Shown here piece by piece: positions 1-5,543 of a DNA stretch of 7,681 nt; within the stretch, counting starts at the first letter, position 1; every line of letters starts with the position of its first letter. The stretch comes from CAZIHO01 sp964538875. GTDB lineage: Bacteria; Pseudomonadota; Gammaproteobacteria; Chromatiales; Chromatiaceae. The notes below the pieces were generated by a model. The model was not told the origin of the DNA, did no database searches, and was given only the letters and a program-made list of their open reading frames with translations. Both the position numbers and the translations under genes were made by a program. The DNA lies in NCBI GenBank assembly GCA_964538875.1, contig CAZIHO010000141.1:1-7681 (forward strand), written 5' to 3'.

Positions 1-26
1 GGCCCATTTCGGCTATCCTATGGCCC

Positions 27-1499
27 ATGACCCAGACTCATTTGACTGATACCCGTTTTGACGGATTTCCCCTGGACCCCAGACTCCTGCAGGGAGTGGC
101 GGACCTGGGATTCACCCATTGCACGCCGATCCAGGCTCAAACTCTGCCCCTGGCCCTGCAGGGCAAGGACTTGGCGGGTCAAGCCCAAACCGGTACCGGC
201 AAGACGCTGGCATTCGCCCTGGCGATTTTGCAGCGGTTGCTGAGCCATCCGCCCGGTGATGGGCGCAAGCGCGACCAGATCCGCGCCTTGGTACTGGCGC
301 CGACCCGGGAGTTGGCGGTGCAGGTGCACCGGGACATCGAGGGCGTGGCCAAGCACAGCGGGGTGCGCGCTTGCGTCGTGTACGGCGGCACTGGCTATCA
401 GCAACAGCGCGACGACCTGGACGCCGGCACCGACATCCTGGTGGGAACGCCGGGGCGCCTGATCGACTATTACCGCCAGGGGGTCTTCGACCTGAGCGCG
501 GTCGAGGTGGTGGTGGTGGACGAGGCGGACCGTATGTTCGACCTGGGGTTCATCAAGGACATCCGCTTCTTGTTGCGCCGGCTGCCGAAACCGGACCGCC
601 GCCAGGGTATGTTGTTTTCCGCGACCCTGTCCTACCGGGTCACGGAGTTGGCCTACGAGCACATGAACAACCCGGTGACGGTGGCGGTGGAGCCGGATCG
701 GGTGACGGCGGACCGGGTGCGGCAGATCTGCTACATGACCGCTAACACCGAAAAGGTGCCCCTGCTGGTGGGCCTGCTCAAGCAACTGGAAGCGCGCCGC
801 ACTATGGTGTTCGTCAATACCCGGCGGGACGCGGAGCGGGTATGGGCCTTCTTGGAGGGTAACGGTCTGCCGGGCGCCTTGATTACCGGCGACGTTCCCC
901 AACGCCAGCGCCTCAAATTATTGCGGGACTTCCAGGACGGCGCCCTGCCGGTGCTGGTGGCCACCGACGTGGCGGCCCGGGGCTTGCACATCCCCGAGGT
1001 GTCCCACGTGGTCAACTTCGACCTCCCCGAGGATCCCCAGGACTATGTGCATCGCGTCGGCCGTACCGCCCGCGCTGGCGCCGAAGGGGACGCCATCAGT
1101 TTCGTGTGCGAAACCTACGCCTTCTGTCTGCCGGATATCGAGAAGTTCATCGGCCATCGTCTGCCGGTGGGGATGATCGAGGACGGGATGCTGGTCCGCT
1201 TGGCTCCGGCCAGCCGGGTGCGGATTGAACGGGAAGAACGGCCGCGCCGGGATTCACGGGAGCGCCCGTCCCGGGGCGGCGAGCGTCGCCATTCCGGGAG
1301 CCATTCCCGGTCCGAGCCGCCGCCACCACCGGCCGCCGCGACCCCAGCGTCCGCGCCGCCCCAAGGCGAGAGTGGTGGTAGCGGGCCGCCGGTAGATGGC
1401 GGCGAACCCCGCAAACCGCGCCGCCGGCGCCGTTCACGGGGTCCCCGGCCGGCGGACGCGGGAACGCCGCCGCCCGGCGACGGCGGTTCCACCGCTTAA
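27..1499 (+). CDS. rhlB: ATP-dependent RNA helicase RhlB
   Basis: DEAD-box RNA helicase; in enterics RhlB unwinds RNA for the RNase E degradosome in the cytoplasm. The 490-residue protein shows the whole motif series: Q-motif (F29, TPIQ 33-36), motif I AQTGTGKT 53-60, Ia PTREL 92-96, Ib TPGR 141-144, II DEAD 165-168, III SAT 198-200, IV VFVNT 261-265, V ARGLHIP 317-323 and VI HRVGRTAR 342-349. The N-terminus MTQTHLTDTRF resembles E. coli RhlB (MSKTHLTEQKF), which supports this ATG, although there is no good Shine-Dalgarno and the frame stays open to the window edge. From about residue 397 the helicase core gives way to a roughly 90-residue low-complexity tail rich in Arg, Pro, Gly and Ser, with a PPPPP run and an RRRRR run. 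This makes the protein about 70 residues longer than E. coli RhlB (421). The tail is probably disordered and RNA-binding (inference). It converges on yrfG. Confidence 0.96.
   Translation: MTQTHLTDTRFDGFPLDPRLLQGVADLGFTHCTPIQAQTLPLALQGKDLAGQAQTGTGKTLAFALAILQRLLSHPPGDGRKRDQIRALVLAPTRELAVQVHRDIEGVAKHSGVRACVVYGGTGYQQQRDDLDAGTDILVGTPGRLIDYYRQGVFDLSAVEVVVVDEADRMFDLGFIKDIRFLLRRLPKPDRRQGMLFSATLSYRVTELAYEHMNNPVTVAVEPDRVTADRVRQICYMTANTEKVPLLVGLLKQLEARRTMVFVNTRRDAERVWAFLEGNGLPGALITGDVPQRQRLKLLRDFQDGALPVLVATDVAARGLHIPEVSHVVNFDLPEDPQDYVHRVGRTARAGAEGDAISFVCETYAFCLPDIEKFIGHRLPVGMIEDGMLVRLAPASRVRIEREERPRRDSRERPSRGGERRHSGSHSRSEPPPPPAAATPASAPPQGESGGSGPPVDGGEPRKPRRRRRSRGPRPADAGTPPPGDGGSTA
1461..1490. terminator. 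GC-rich stem-loop at the rhlB 3' end, no U-tract
   Basis: GGAAC-gc-CGCCG (1461-1472) pairs with CGGCGGTTCC (1481-1490) around an 8-nt loop: ten base pairs with a 2-nt bulge, ending 6 nt before the rhlB stop codon. On the opposite strand the same dyad lies just past the yrfG stop (1507-1509). Neither strand has a T-run after the stem, so it is not a classical intrinsic terminator. It could mark or protect the 3' ends of both convergent transcripts, or simply reflect GC-rich codons for Pro/Gly/Asp. Confidence 0.3.
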
Positions 1500-1506
1500 G
1501 CCCAGG

Positions 1507-2181
1507 TCAGACCGCCGGCGCCCAGCCGGTGACCGGCATGACCTCCGAGAAATCCCGGATCGACGGGAAATCCCTGGCCGGGTTCGCCGGTGCCCGGGAA
1601 TCCGGCTTGAGCACCATCAGCATCCAGCGAAACCCATAGCGACGGGCGCCTTCCAGCACGGCGGGGCTGTCGTCCACGAACAGGGTGCGTTGGGGGTCGA
1701 AGGGCTCGATGGTCCCCAGCAATTCCCAAAAGCCGGGCTGTTCCTTGGGTAAACCCAGATCATGGGCGCACAGGATGCGGTCGAAGTGCCCTGCCAGTTG
1801 GGTGTGCCGCATTTTCAGACTAATCGCCTTCTGATGGGCGTTGGTGACCAGTACGCGACGCTTGCCCGCTTGGGCGACCGCTTCCAGAAAATCCACCACG
1901 TGGGGATGGACCTGGATCAGGTGATCCACCTCTTCCTTGAGTAGGGCGATGTCCAGTTCCAACTCCTGGCTCCAATGGTCCACGCAATACCATTCCAGGG
2001 TGCCTTCCCGGCTCTGATAGCGGGTCCGCAACTCCGCCTTGGCCTGCTCCAACTCCAGGCACCGGAATTCCGCGTAGCGACGCGGTACGTGTTCGCGCCA
2101 GAAAAAGTTGTCGAAGTGCAGGTCCAGCAGGGTGCCGTCCATATCCAGGAACAGGGTGTCGATTTGACGCCAATCCAACAT
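1507..2181 (-). CDS. yrfG: GMP/IMP 5'-nucleotidase YrfG (HAD superfamily)
   Basis: Haloacid dehalogenase-type phosphatase of 224 residues, the same size as E. coli YrfG, which dephosphorylates purine monophosphates such as GMP and IMP in the cytoplasm. HAD motif I is DMDGT (D13 nucleophile, D15 acid/base). Motif II is LVTNA 111-115 (T113). Motif III is K146 in LPKEQPGF. Motif IV is FVDDSP with D170 and D171 for Mg2+. Family-specific stretches GTLLDLHFDNFFW (16-28) and LEWYCVDHW (62-70) match YrfG rather than a generic phosphoglycolate phosphatase. The start at 2181 has GAGG upstream at a usable distance; an ATG 5 nt further upstream is in another frame. It is divergent from nudE, a partner also found near yrfG in enterics, where igaA lies between them; igaA is absent here. 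Confidence 0.93.
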   Translation of the reverse strand: MLDWRQIDTLFLDMDGTLLDLHFDNFFWREHVPRRYAEFRCLELEQAKAELRTRYQSREGTLEWYCVDHWSQELELDIALLKEEVDHLIQVHPHVVDFLEAVAQAGKRRVLVTNAHQKAISLKMRHTQLAGHFDRILCAHDLGLPKEQPGFWELLGTIEPFDPQRTLFVDDSPAVLEGARRYGFRWMLMVLKPDSRAPANPARDFPSIRDFSEVMPVTGWAPAV

Positions 2182-2223
2182 CGCATAAGCCTCGCGCGCC
2201 CTGGGGGCGGTGATGGAAACCGG

Positions 2224-2246
2224 CCTGGCCAGCCGGACTGGCCGGG
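2224..2246. repeat. Inverted repeat in the yrfG leader
   Basis: GGCCAG (2227-2232) and CTGGCC (2238-2243) form a perfect 6-bp stem with a 5-nt loop, extendable by a G-U and two G-C pairs to about nine pairs. It lies 43-65 nt upstream of the yrfG start and could be a hairpin in its leader RNA or a protein-binding dyad. No T-run follows, so a terminator is unlikely. Confidence 0.4.
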
Positions 2247-2312
2247 GTGCCAGAGGATATGTTACCTGTCCCTGATTTCAGATCGCCCATGGGGCCGGGC
2301 TTGTACCAGCCT

Positions 2313-2346
2313 CGGCATTATCCGAAGATGCCGGCCAGGCATTTTC
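2313..2346. repeat. Three GGCAT half-sites forming two alternative dyads before nudE
   Basis: GGCAT occurs at 2314-2318, inverted as ATGCC at 2328-2332, and again at 2338-2342. Two competing palindromes result: CGGCAT-N9-ATGCCG (2313-2333) and GAAGATGCC-N5-GGCATTTTC (2324-2346, nine pairs with one G-U). The second overlaps the putative nudE -35 position. The layout resembles an operator for a dimeric regulator (inference), but no known consensus is recognised. Confidence 0.4.
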
Positions 2347-2364
2347 AGGTCAAAACAATAAAAT
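2336..2364 (+). promoter_or_regulatory. Candidate nudE promoter
   Basis: TAAAAT (2359-2364) matches the sigma70 -10 box at five of six positions; at 17-bp spacing the -35 position is a weak CAGGCA (2336-2341, three of six). A -10 here would place transcription start at or next to the GTG start codon at 2371. Confidence 0.4.
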
Positions 2365-2370
2365 AGTCCC

Positions 2371-2931
2371 GTGACTACCAAACCCCGCCTATTGAGTCAA
2401 TCCCTGCTTGCCCGTACCCAGGTATTCCGCGTCGAGCAGCTGGAGCTGGAATTCGCCAACGGCGTACGCCGCTGTTACGAACGCATCGACGGCGGCGAGC
2501 AACCGGCGGTGATGGTGATACCCCTGCTGGATCCGGACACCCTGCTCCTGGTCCGGGAATATGCGGCAGGAACCCAGCGTTATGAATTGGGTTTTCCCAA
2601 GGGCCGGATGGAACCCGGCGAGGATGCCTTGGCCTGCGCGCAACGGGAAATAAGGGAAGAAATCGGCTACGGCGCCCGGGACCTGCGTCTGTTGCGGACC
2701 CTGGACTTGGCGCCTGGATATATCCGGCATGGCACCCATCTGGTGCTGGCCCGGGATCTGTATCCGGACCCCCTGCCGGGGGACGAGCCAGAACCCCTCC
2801 AGCAAGTCCAATGGCCCCTAGCCCGGCTGGATGAGTTGCTGGCGGGCCCGGAGTGCAACGACTGCCGTTCGTTGCTGGCAGCGCTGCTGACCGTTCGCTT
2901 TCTGCAAGGGGAGGCCCGGCCATGGGTCTAA
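2371..2931 (+). CDS. nudE: ADP compounds hydrolase NudE (Nudix)
   Basis: Cytoplasmic Nudix pyrophosphohydrolase; E. coli NudE cleaves ADP-ribose, NADH and diadenosine polyphosphates to nucleoside monophosphates. The complete Nudix box (G-x5-E-x7-REUxEExGU) runs from G78 to Y100, with REIREEIGY at 92-100 supplying the metal-binding glutamates. NudE-specific signatures surround it: FANGVRRCYER (28-38), REYAAGTQRYELGF (62-75) and the YPDPLPGDEPEP stretch (131-142). At 186 residues it equals the E. coli protein. The start is GTG at 2371: the frame is closed by TAA at 2359-2361, only three codons upstream, and no ATG fits. There is no Shine-Dalgarno before it. The gene overlaps the next one by 10 bp, indicating a two-gene transcription unit. 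Confidence 0.95.
   Translation: MTTKPRLLSQSLLARTQVFRVEQLELEFANGVRRCYERIDGGEQPAVMVIPLLDPDTLLLVREYAAGTQRYELGFPKGRMEPGEDALACAQREIREEIGYGARDLRLLRTLDLAPGYIRHGTHLVLARDLYPDPLPGDEPEPLQQVQWPLARLDELLAGPECNDCRSLLAALLTVRFLQGEARPWV
2906..2914 (+). promoter_or_regulatory. Strong ribosome binding site inside nudE
   Basis: AAGGGGAGG, about 7 nt before the ATG at 2922 and within the last codons of nudE. It decides the start of the double-thioredoxin gene against the in-frame ATG at 2853, which has no such site and would put 23 extra residues ahead of the signal peptide. Confidence 0.75.
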
Positions 2932-3938
2932 AGTTGGCAATTATAGGACTTCTAGTTCTGTTGCAAGCTGTCGGGGCGGTTGCGGCCGATCGGGATGACC
3001 CCTTTGAATTCAATGACTTCCCCCTCAAGGAGGCTGCCCGCTACCCGGCCTGGTTCAAGAAGAGCTTTTTGGACCTGCGGGACGACCTCAAGGAAGCCGT
3101 GGCGGCCGGCAAGCAAGGCATCGTCCTCTACTTCGGCCAGGCCAACTGCGCCTATTGCCGGATGCTGTTGGAAGTGAATTTTGGACTGGCGGATGTCGCC
3201 GCCTATACCCAACGACATTACGACCTAATTCCTATCGATATTCTGGGCGGCGCCGAGGTCACGGACTTGCAGGGGGAGGTGCATTCCGAGCGCCAGTTCG
3301 CCTATCGGCTGAAAACCACCTTTACCCCGACCCTGGTGTTCTTCAATGGTCAGGGGCAGGAAATCTTTCGGCTTCAGGGCTACTACCCGCCCTACCAGTT
3401 TCGCGCCGGCCTGGAATACGCAGTGGATGGGCATTATCAACGGGAATCCTTCGCCGACTATCTGGCCCGGGGCGAGGACAATCCCAAGTTCGATCCCAAG
3501 GAATTGACCGAGGAGCCCTTTTTCATCCCGCCGCCCCATAACCTGGATCGCACTCGCATACCGGGAGAGCGGCCCCTGGCGGTGTTTTTCGAGCGGGGTG
3601 AGTGTCACGCCTGCGACGTGCTGCATGGGGGACCCCTGCGGGACCCGGACATCGCCCGGGCGGTCCGCCGCCTAGACGTGGTGCAGTTGGACATGCAGGG
3701 TGAGCAACCCCTGATTACCCCGGCTGGGCGGGTCAGCAGCCCCCGGGACTGGGCGCGCGCCCTGGGCTTGTTTTACGCGCCGTCGCTACTGTTTTTTGAT
3801 GAACAGGGCCGGGAAGTGCTGCGGGTGGATTCAGTGGTGGGTTTTTACCGGCTGCAAAACGTGCTGTCTTACATCAATTCCGGGGCTTACCGGAGCGAGC
3901 CCAGCTATTTGCGTTGGCGGGCCAGCCAAGGGCATTGA
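2922..3938 (+). CDS. Exported protein with two tandem thioredoxin-fold domains
   Basis: 338 residues. A signal peptide covers about residues 1-21 (K4, then a hydrophobic stretch, then AVA before A22 and DRDD), so the protein is probably periplasmic and soluble. Domain 1 (about 60-185) has GIVLYFGQANCAYC with C76/C79 and the thioredoxin cis-proline at TPT (P136). Domain 2 (about 215-325) has LAVFFERGECHAC with C228/C231 and APS (P287). After each proline the halves stay similar: LVFFNGQGQEIFRL versus LLFFDEQGREVLRV, followed by a GYY/GFY element, which suggests an internal duplication. Domain 1 resembles SoxW-like/Thioredoxin_2 proteins. Both active sites keep both cysteines, so thiol-disulfide exchange is likely; the substrate is unknown. 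Translation is coupled to nudE by a 10-bp overlap. No membrane anchor or lipobox is seen. Confidence 0.87.
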   Translation: MGLKLAIIGLLVLLQAVGAVAADRDDPFEFNDFPLKEAARYPAWFKKSFLDLRDDLKEAVAAGKQGIVLYFGQANCAYCRMLLEVNFGLADVAAYTQRHYDLIPIDILGGAEVTDLQGEVHSERQFAYRLKTTFTPTLVFFNGQGQEIFRLQGYYPPYQFRAGLEYAVDGHYQRESFADYLARGEDNPKFDPKELTEEPFFIPPPHNLDRTRIPGERPLAVFFERGECHACDVLHGGPLRDPDIARAVRRLDVVQLDMQGEQPLITPAGRVSSPRDWARALGLFYAPSLLFFDEQGREVLRVDSVVGFYRLQNVLSYINSGAYRSEPSYLRWRASQGH

Positions 3939-4101
3939 CTGCCCGGCCCAAAAAGGTGGGCGCCAGGACCGCTTGGCCTCTCACCGCGAGTATTTTTACC
4001 GGCTAGCTAGTAAGCGCCTCCATGAAATGGCGGGGTGCCTTTGCCTTTCGGCCCGCGCCTGTGCGAGAGTCCCCGGCGACCCACCTCCGGGCCAGTGTTT
4101 T

Positions 4102-4107
4102 ACGAGG
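4102..4107 (+). promoter_or_regulatory. Ribosome binding site of the HdeA-like gene
   Basis: ACGAGG, 7 nt before the ATG at 4115. It selects this start over the in-frame ATG at 4022, whose extra 31 residues (WRGAFAFRPAP...) would bury the signal peptide. The rest of the 176-bp spacer 3939-4114 shows the palindrome CTAGCTAG (4003-4010) but no clear promoter or terminator. Confidence 0.65.
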
Positions 4108-4114
4108 CTTTCCC

Positions 4115-4435
4115 ATGCAGAAAAAGATACTAGCCGCCCTAGTGGCCGGCTTGGTTGCCATCATTCCCGCTTATGCCGCCAAGAAGTCCGGTCCGGCCAA
4201 TATCGACTTTGGCGCCTATACCTGCGAGCAATTAATCCAGGAGGCCGCCAATAGCAGTGCCGAGGACATGGGTGCGGTGCTGATGTGGCTGGATGGCTAT
4301 TTGAGTGGCGTTTCCGGGGACTCGGAACTCAACTGGAAGGATCTGGAAAAATTCACCACCAATCTGGTGGCCTACTGCGGAAAACATGGCGACGCGAACA
4401 TGCTGGAGGCAGCAGAGAAGGTAGGGATCAAGTAA
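4115..4435 (+). CDS. HdeA/HdeB-family exported protein
   Basis: 106 residues. The N-terminus MQKKILAALVAGLVAIIPAYA is a clear signal peptide with cleavage expected after A21, giving a mature protein of about 85 residues. The mature part has the HdeA/HdeB pattern: a first cysteine in TCEQL (C37), the WLDGYLSG element (58-65), then C88 in YCGKHG near the end of a predicted helix, followed by a short C-terminal helix. In enteric HdeA and HdeB the two cysteines form one disulfide and the protein is an acid-activated periplasmic chaperone. Here only the family fold can be claimed; an acid role is inference, and WLDGY-type family members outside enterics are less well characterised. It lies downstream of the double-thioredoxin gene on the same strand, a possible source of disulfide chemistry, but the 176-bp gap leaves co-transcription open. 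It converges on the DUF4124-like gene. Confidence 0.8.
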   Translation: MQKKILAALVAGLVAIIPAYAAKKSGPANIDFGAYTCEQLIQEAANSSAEDMGAVLMWLDGYLSGVSGDSELNWKDLEKFTTNLVAYCGKHGDANMLEAAEKVGIK

Positions 4436-4448
4436 ACCTATGCCTAGG

Positions 4449-4477
4449 GACGGCGGCTCCGGCTAGCCGCTGGCGTC
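4449..4477. terminator. Stem-loop between convergent genes, no U-tract
   Basis: GACG-GCGGCT (4449-4458) pairs with AGCCGC-tgg-CGTC (4465-4477), ten pairs with a 3-nt bulge around a 6-nt loop. It sits in the 54-bp gap between the HdeA-like gene and the DUF4124-like gene and is flanked by CCTAGG palindromes at 4443-4448 and 4489-4494. It could act on both transcripts; without a T-run on either side, Rho-independent termination is doubtful. Confidence 0.35.
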
Positions 4478-4489
4478 GCCTTCCGCCTC

Positions 4490-4942
4490 CTAGGGGCTAG
4501 GCGATTGGCAAAAACGTTTGAGGTACGCCTCATATTCGGCTTGTTGGTCGTGCAACCGGTTGCCTTGCGGGATCGTATAACCCCGGCGTAGCTTATTGTT
4601 GACCTGTTCCAGACGCTGTTCGGTCTGCCAGCAACGTTCTTCCTGTCGTTTGGTATCCGGTGTCTTGCTGGTGGCCGTCGCTTTTTGCCGTTTGGCACGG
4701 ATCGCTTCCGCCGGCGACGGGGTCGGTGGCGGCGCTTCCCAGCCCACTGGCTGGTCCCGGATCTGTAGCGCTTCGCCCCGGTCACCGGCGCAGGGATAGG
4801 CGCGGAACTCGCTGGTGCCGTCCGCGCCAGGGCAGCGGTACAGTTGGTAATCGGTGCCCTGGCTGGGTCCGGACGCGGCCAGCAACCAAGCCAGATACAG
4901 GATCTCCATCCGGTGACGGGGTGGCTGGGGGTCTGGGGCCAT
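4490..4942 (-). CDS. Exported DUF4124-like protein with cysteine-bounded helical C-terminus
   Basis: 150 residues, function unknown. A basic n-region (PPRHR, 7-11) and hydrophobic stretch EILYLAWLLAA (13-23) form a signal peptide ending around GPSQG (25-29). Next comes a short DUF4124-like module, DYQLYRCPGADGTSEFRAYPC (31-51), with C37 and C51. A Pro/Ala and Lys-rich linker (68-100) follows. The C-terminus is a helical pair, CWQTEQRLEQVNNKL (104-118), then RRGYTIPQG, then a second charged helix ending at C145; C104 and C145 could be joined by a disulfide. This pattern recurs in gammaproteobacterial DUF4124 proteins as I recall them. The start at 4942 is favoured over M12 (4909) because GAGG lies 9 nt upstream (4952-4955) and the extra residues supply the basic n-region. 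It lies 85 nt after pgpA on the same strand. Confidence 0.75.
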   Translation of the reverse strand: MAPDPQPPRHRMEILYLAWLLAASGPSQGTDYQLYRCPGADGTSEFRAYPCAGDRGEALQIRDQPVGWEAPPPTPSPAEAIRAKRQKATATSKTPDTKRQEERCWQTEQRLEQVNNKLRRGYTIPQGNRLHDQQAEYEAYLKRFCQSPSP

Positions 4943-4973
4943 CGATGGGCGCCTCGGGCTGGGGTTTAGGGCT

Positions 4974-5002
4974 ATTTAATATCTAGACACCCGATAGCGC
5001 AA
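4974..5002 (-). promoter_or_regulatory. Candidate promoter of the DUF4124-like gene
   Basis: On the - strand TTGCGC (4997-5002) and TTAAAT (4974-4979) are 17 bp apart, matching three and four of six sigma70 positions. The -10 side is an AT-rich island in GC-rich surroundings. Transcription would start near 4967, giving a leader of about 25 nt that contains the GAGG at 4952-4955. Confidence 0.3.
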
Positions 5003-5027
5003 GCCGTGGACGCCGTGCGCTTTGAAC

Positions 5028-5543
5028 CTAGCCCAATATGCGGATGAGGGCCTGGAGGCAAAGGCCCGCCAGGATGGCGGCCGCTCCATCGTCCAGCATG
5101 ATGCCCAGCCCGCCGGGCACCTGCCGGTCGATGAAGGACACCGGCCAGGGTTTGAGGATGTCAAACAGGCGGAACAGGACGAATCCGGCCAGCATCCACT
5201 GGGGCTCCGGGGGCGCCGCCGTCATGGTGATCAAATAGCCCACCACCTCGTCCCAGACGATGGCGGGATGGTCATGGGCGGGCGGGGCAGCGGCGGCATC
5301 CGGCGCCAGGCGGTGGGCGATGTCCCGGCCCACCTGTTCGCAGACCCAAACCCCAACGGCGAACAGCAGTACGCACAGGCCGACGTACAGGGCCAGCGGC
5401 AGGCCCGCCAGCAGCAGGTACAGGGGCAGCGCCGCCAGCGTCCCCCAGGTGCCAGGAGCGCCGGGCAGCATGCCGGCGCCAGCGGCGAAGGCCAGCCAGT
5501 GCAGTGGGCGCCGCCGGTCGAAATGGACCGGAGGTTCAGTCAT
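5028..5543 (-). CDS. pgpA: Phosphatidylglycerophosphatase A
   Basis: Inner-membrane phosphatase that converts phosphatidylglycerophosphate to phosphatidylglycerol. The 171-residue product matches the E. coli length (172). Family motifs are HWLAFAAGAGMLPGAPGTWG (15-34), HPAIVWDEVVGY (92-103) with conserved acidic residues D98/E99, and the C-terminal FRLFDILKPWP (124-134) and GLGIMLDD (145-152). Hydrophobic segments lie at about 37-67, 114-126 and 153-169. The frame is open for another 32 codons upstream inside thiL, but those residues (MGKLRRRRDSG...) are unlike the family. The ATG at 5543 overlaps the thiL stop in ATGACTGA (8 bp), and with no clear Shine-Dalgarno it is probably translated by coupling to thiL. 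Confidence 0.95.
   Translation of the reverse strand: MTEPPVHFDRRRPLHWLAFAAGAGMLPGAPGTWGTLAALPLYLLLAGLPLALYVGLCVLLFAVGVWVCEQVGRDIAHRLAPDAAAAPPAHDHPAIVWDEVVGYLITMTAAPPEPQWMLAGFVLFRLFDILKPWPVSFIDRQVPGGLGIMLDDGAAAILAGLCLQALIRILG

Larger units (their letters stand above)
2182..2370. promoter_or_regulatory. Divergent yrfG/nudE intergenic region
   Basis: This 189-bp spacer should hold promoters for both divergent genes. It contains two sets of inverted repeats, described separately, and an AT-rich end next to nudE. For yrfG, the best -10 on the - strand is GATAAT (plus-strand 2317-2322), but no good -35 lies 16-18 bp upstream of it, so that promoter is unresolved. No small gene or RNA gene is apparent. 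Confidence 0.6.

Noticed and set aside
18..902. 294-codon open frame on the - strand opposite rhlB
   Set aside because: It lies wholly antisense to a well-supported DEAD-box gene, its product is low-complexity (rich in His, Gln, Arg, Val) and shows no recognised motif; typical GC-rich shadow frame.
2853..2921. Upstream in-frame ATG of the double-thioredoxin gene
   Set aside because: It lies deep in nudE, has no ribosome site and would hide the signal peptide; AAGGGGAGG before 2922 is decisive.
3941..3961. Possible terminator after the double-thioredoxin gene (GCCC ... GGGC around an A5 run)
   Set aside because: The stem is only about four pairs with competing registers and no T-run follows on the + strand.
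4022..4114. Upstream in-frame ATG extending the HdeA-like protein by 31 residues
   Set aside because: It would place Arg-rich sequence before a perfect signal peptide; the ATG at 4115 has ACGAGG at the right distance.
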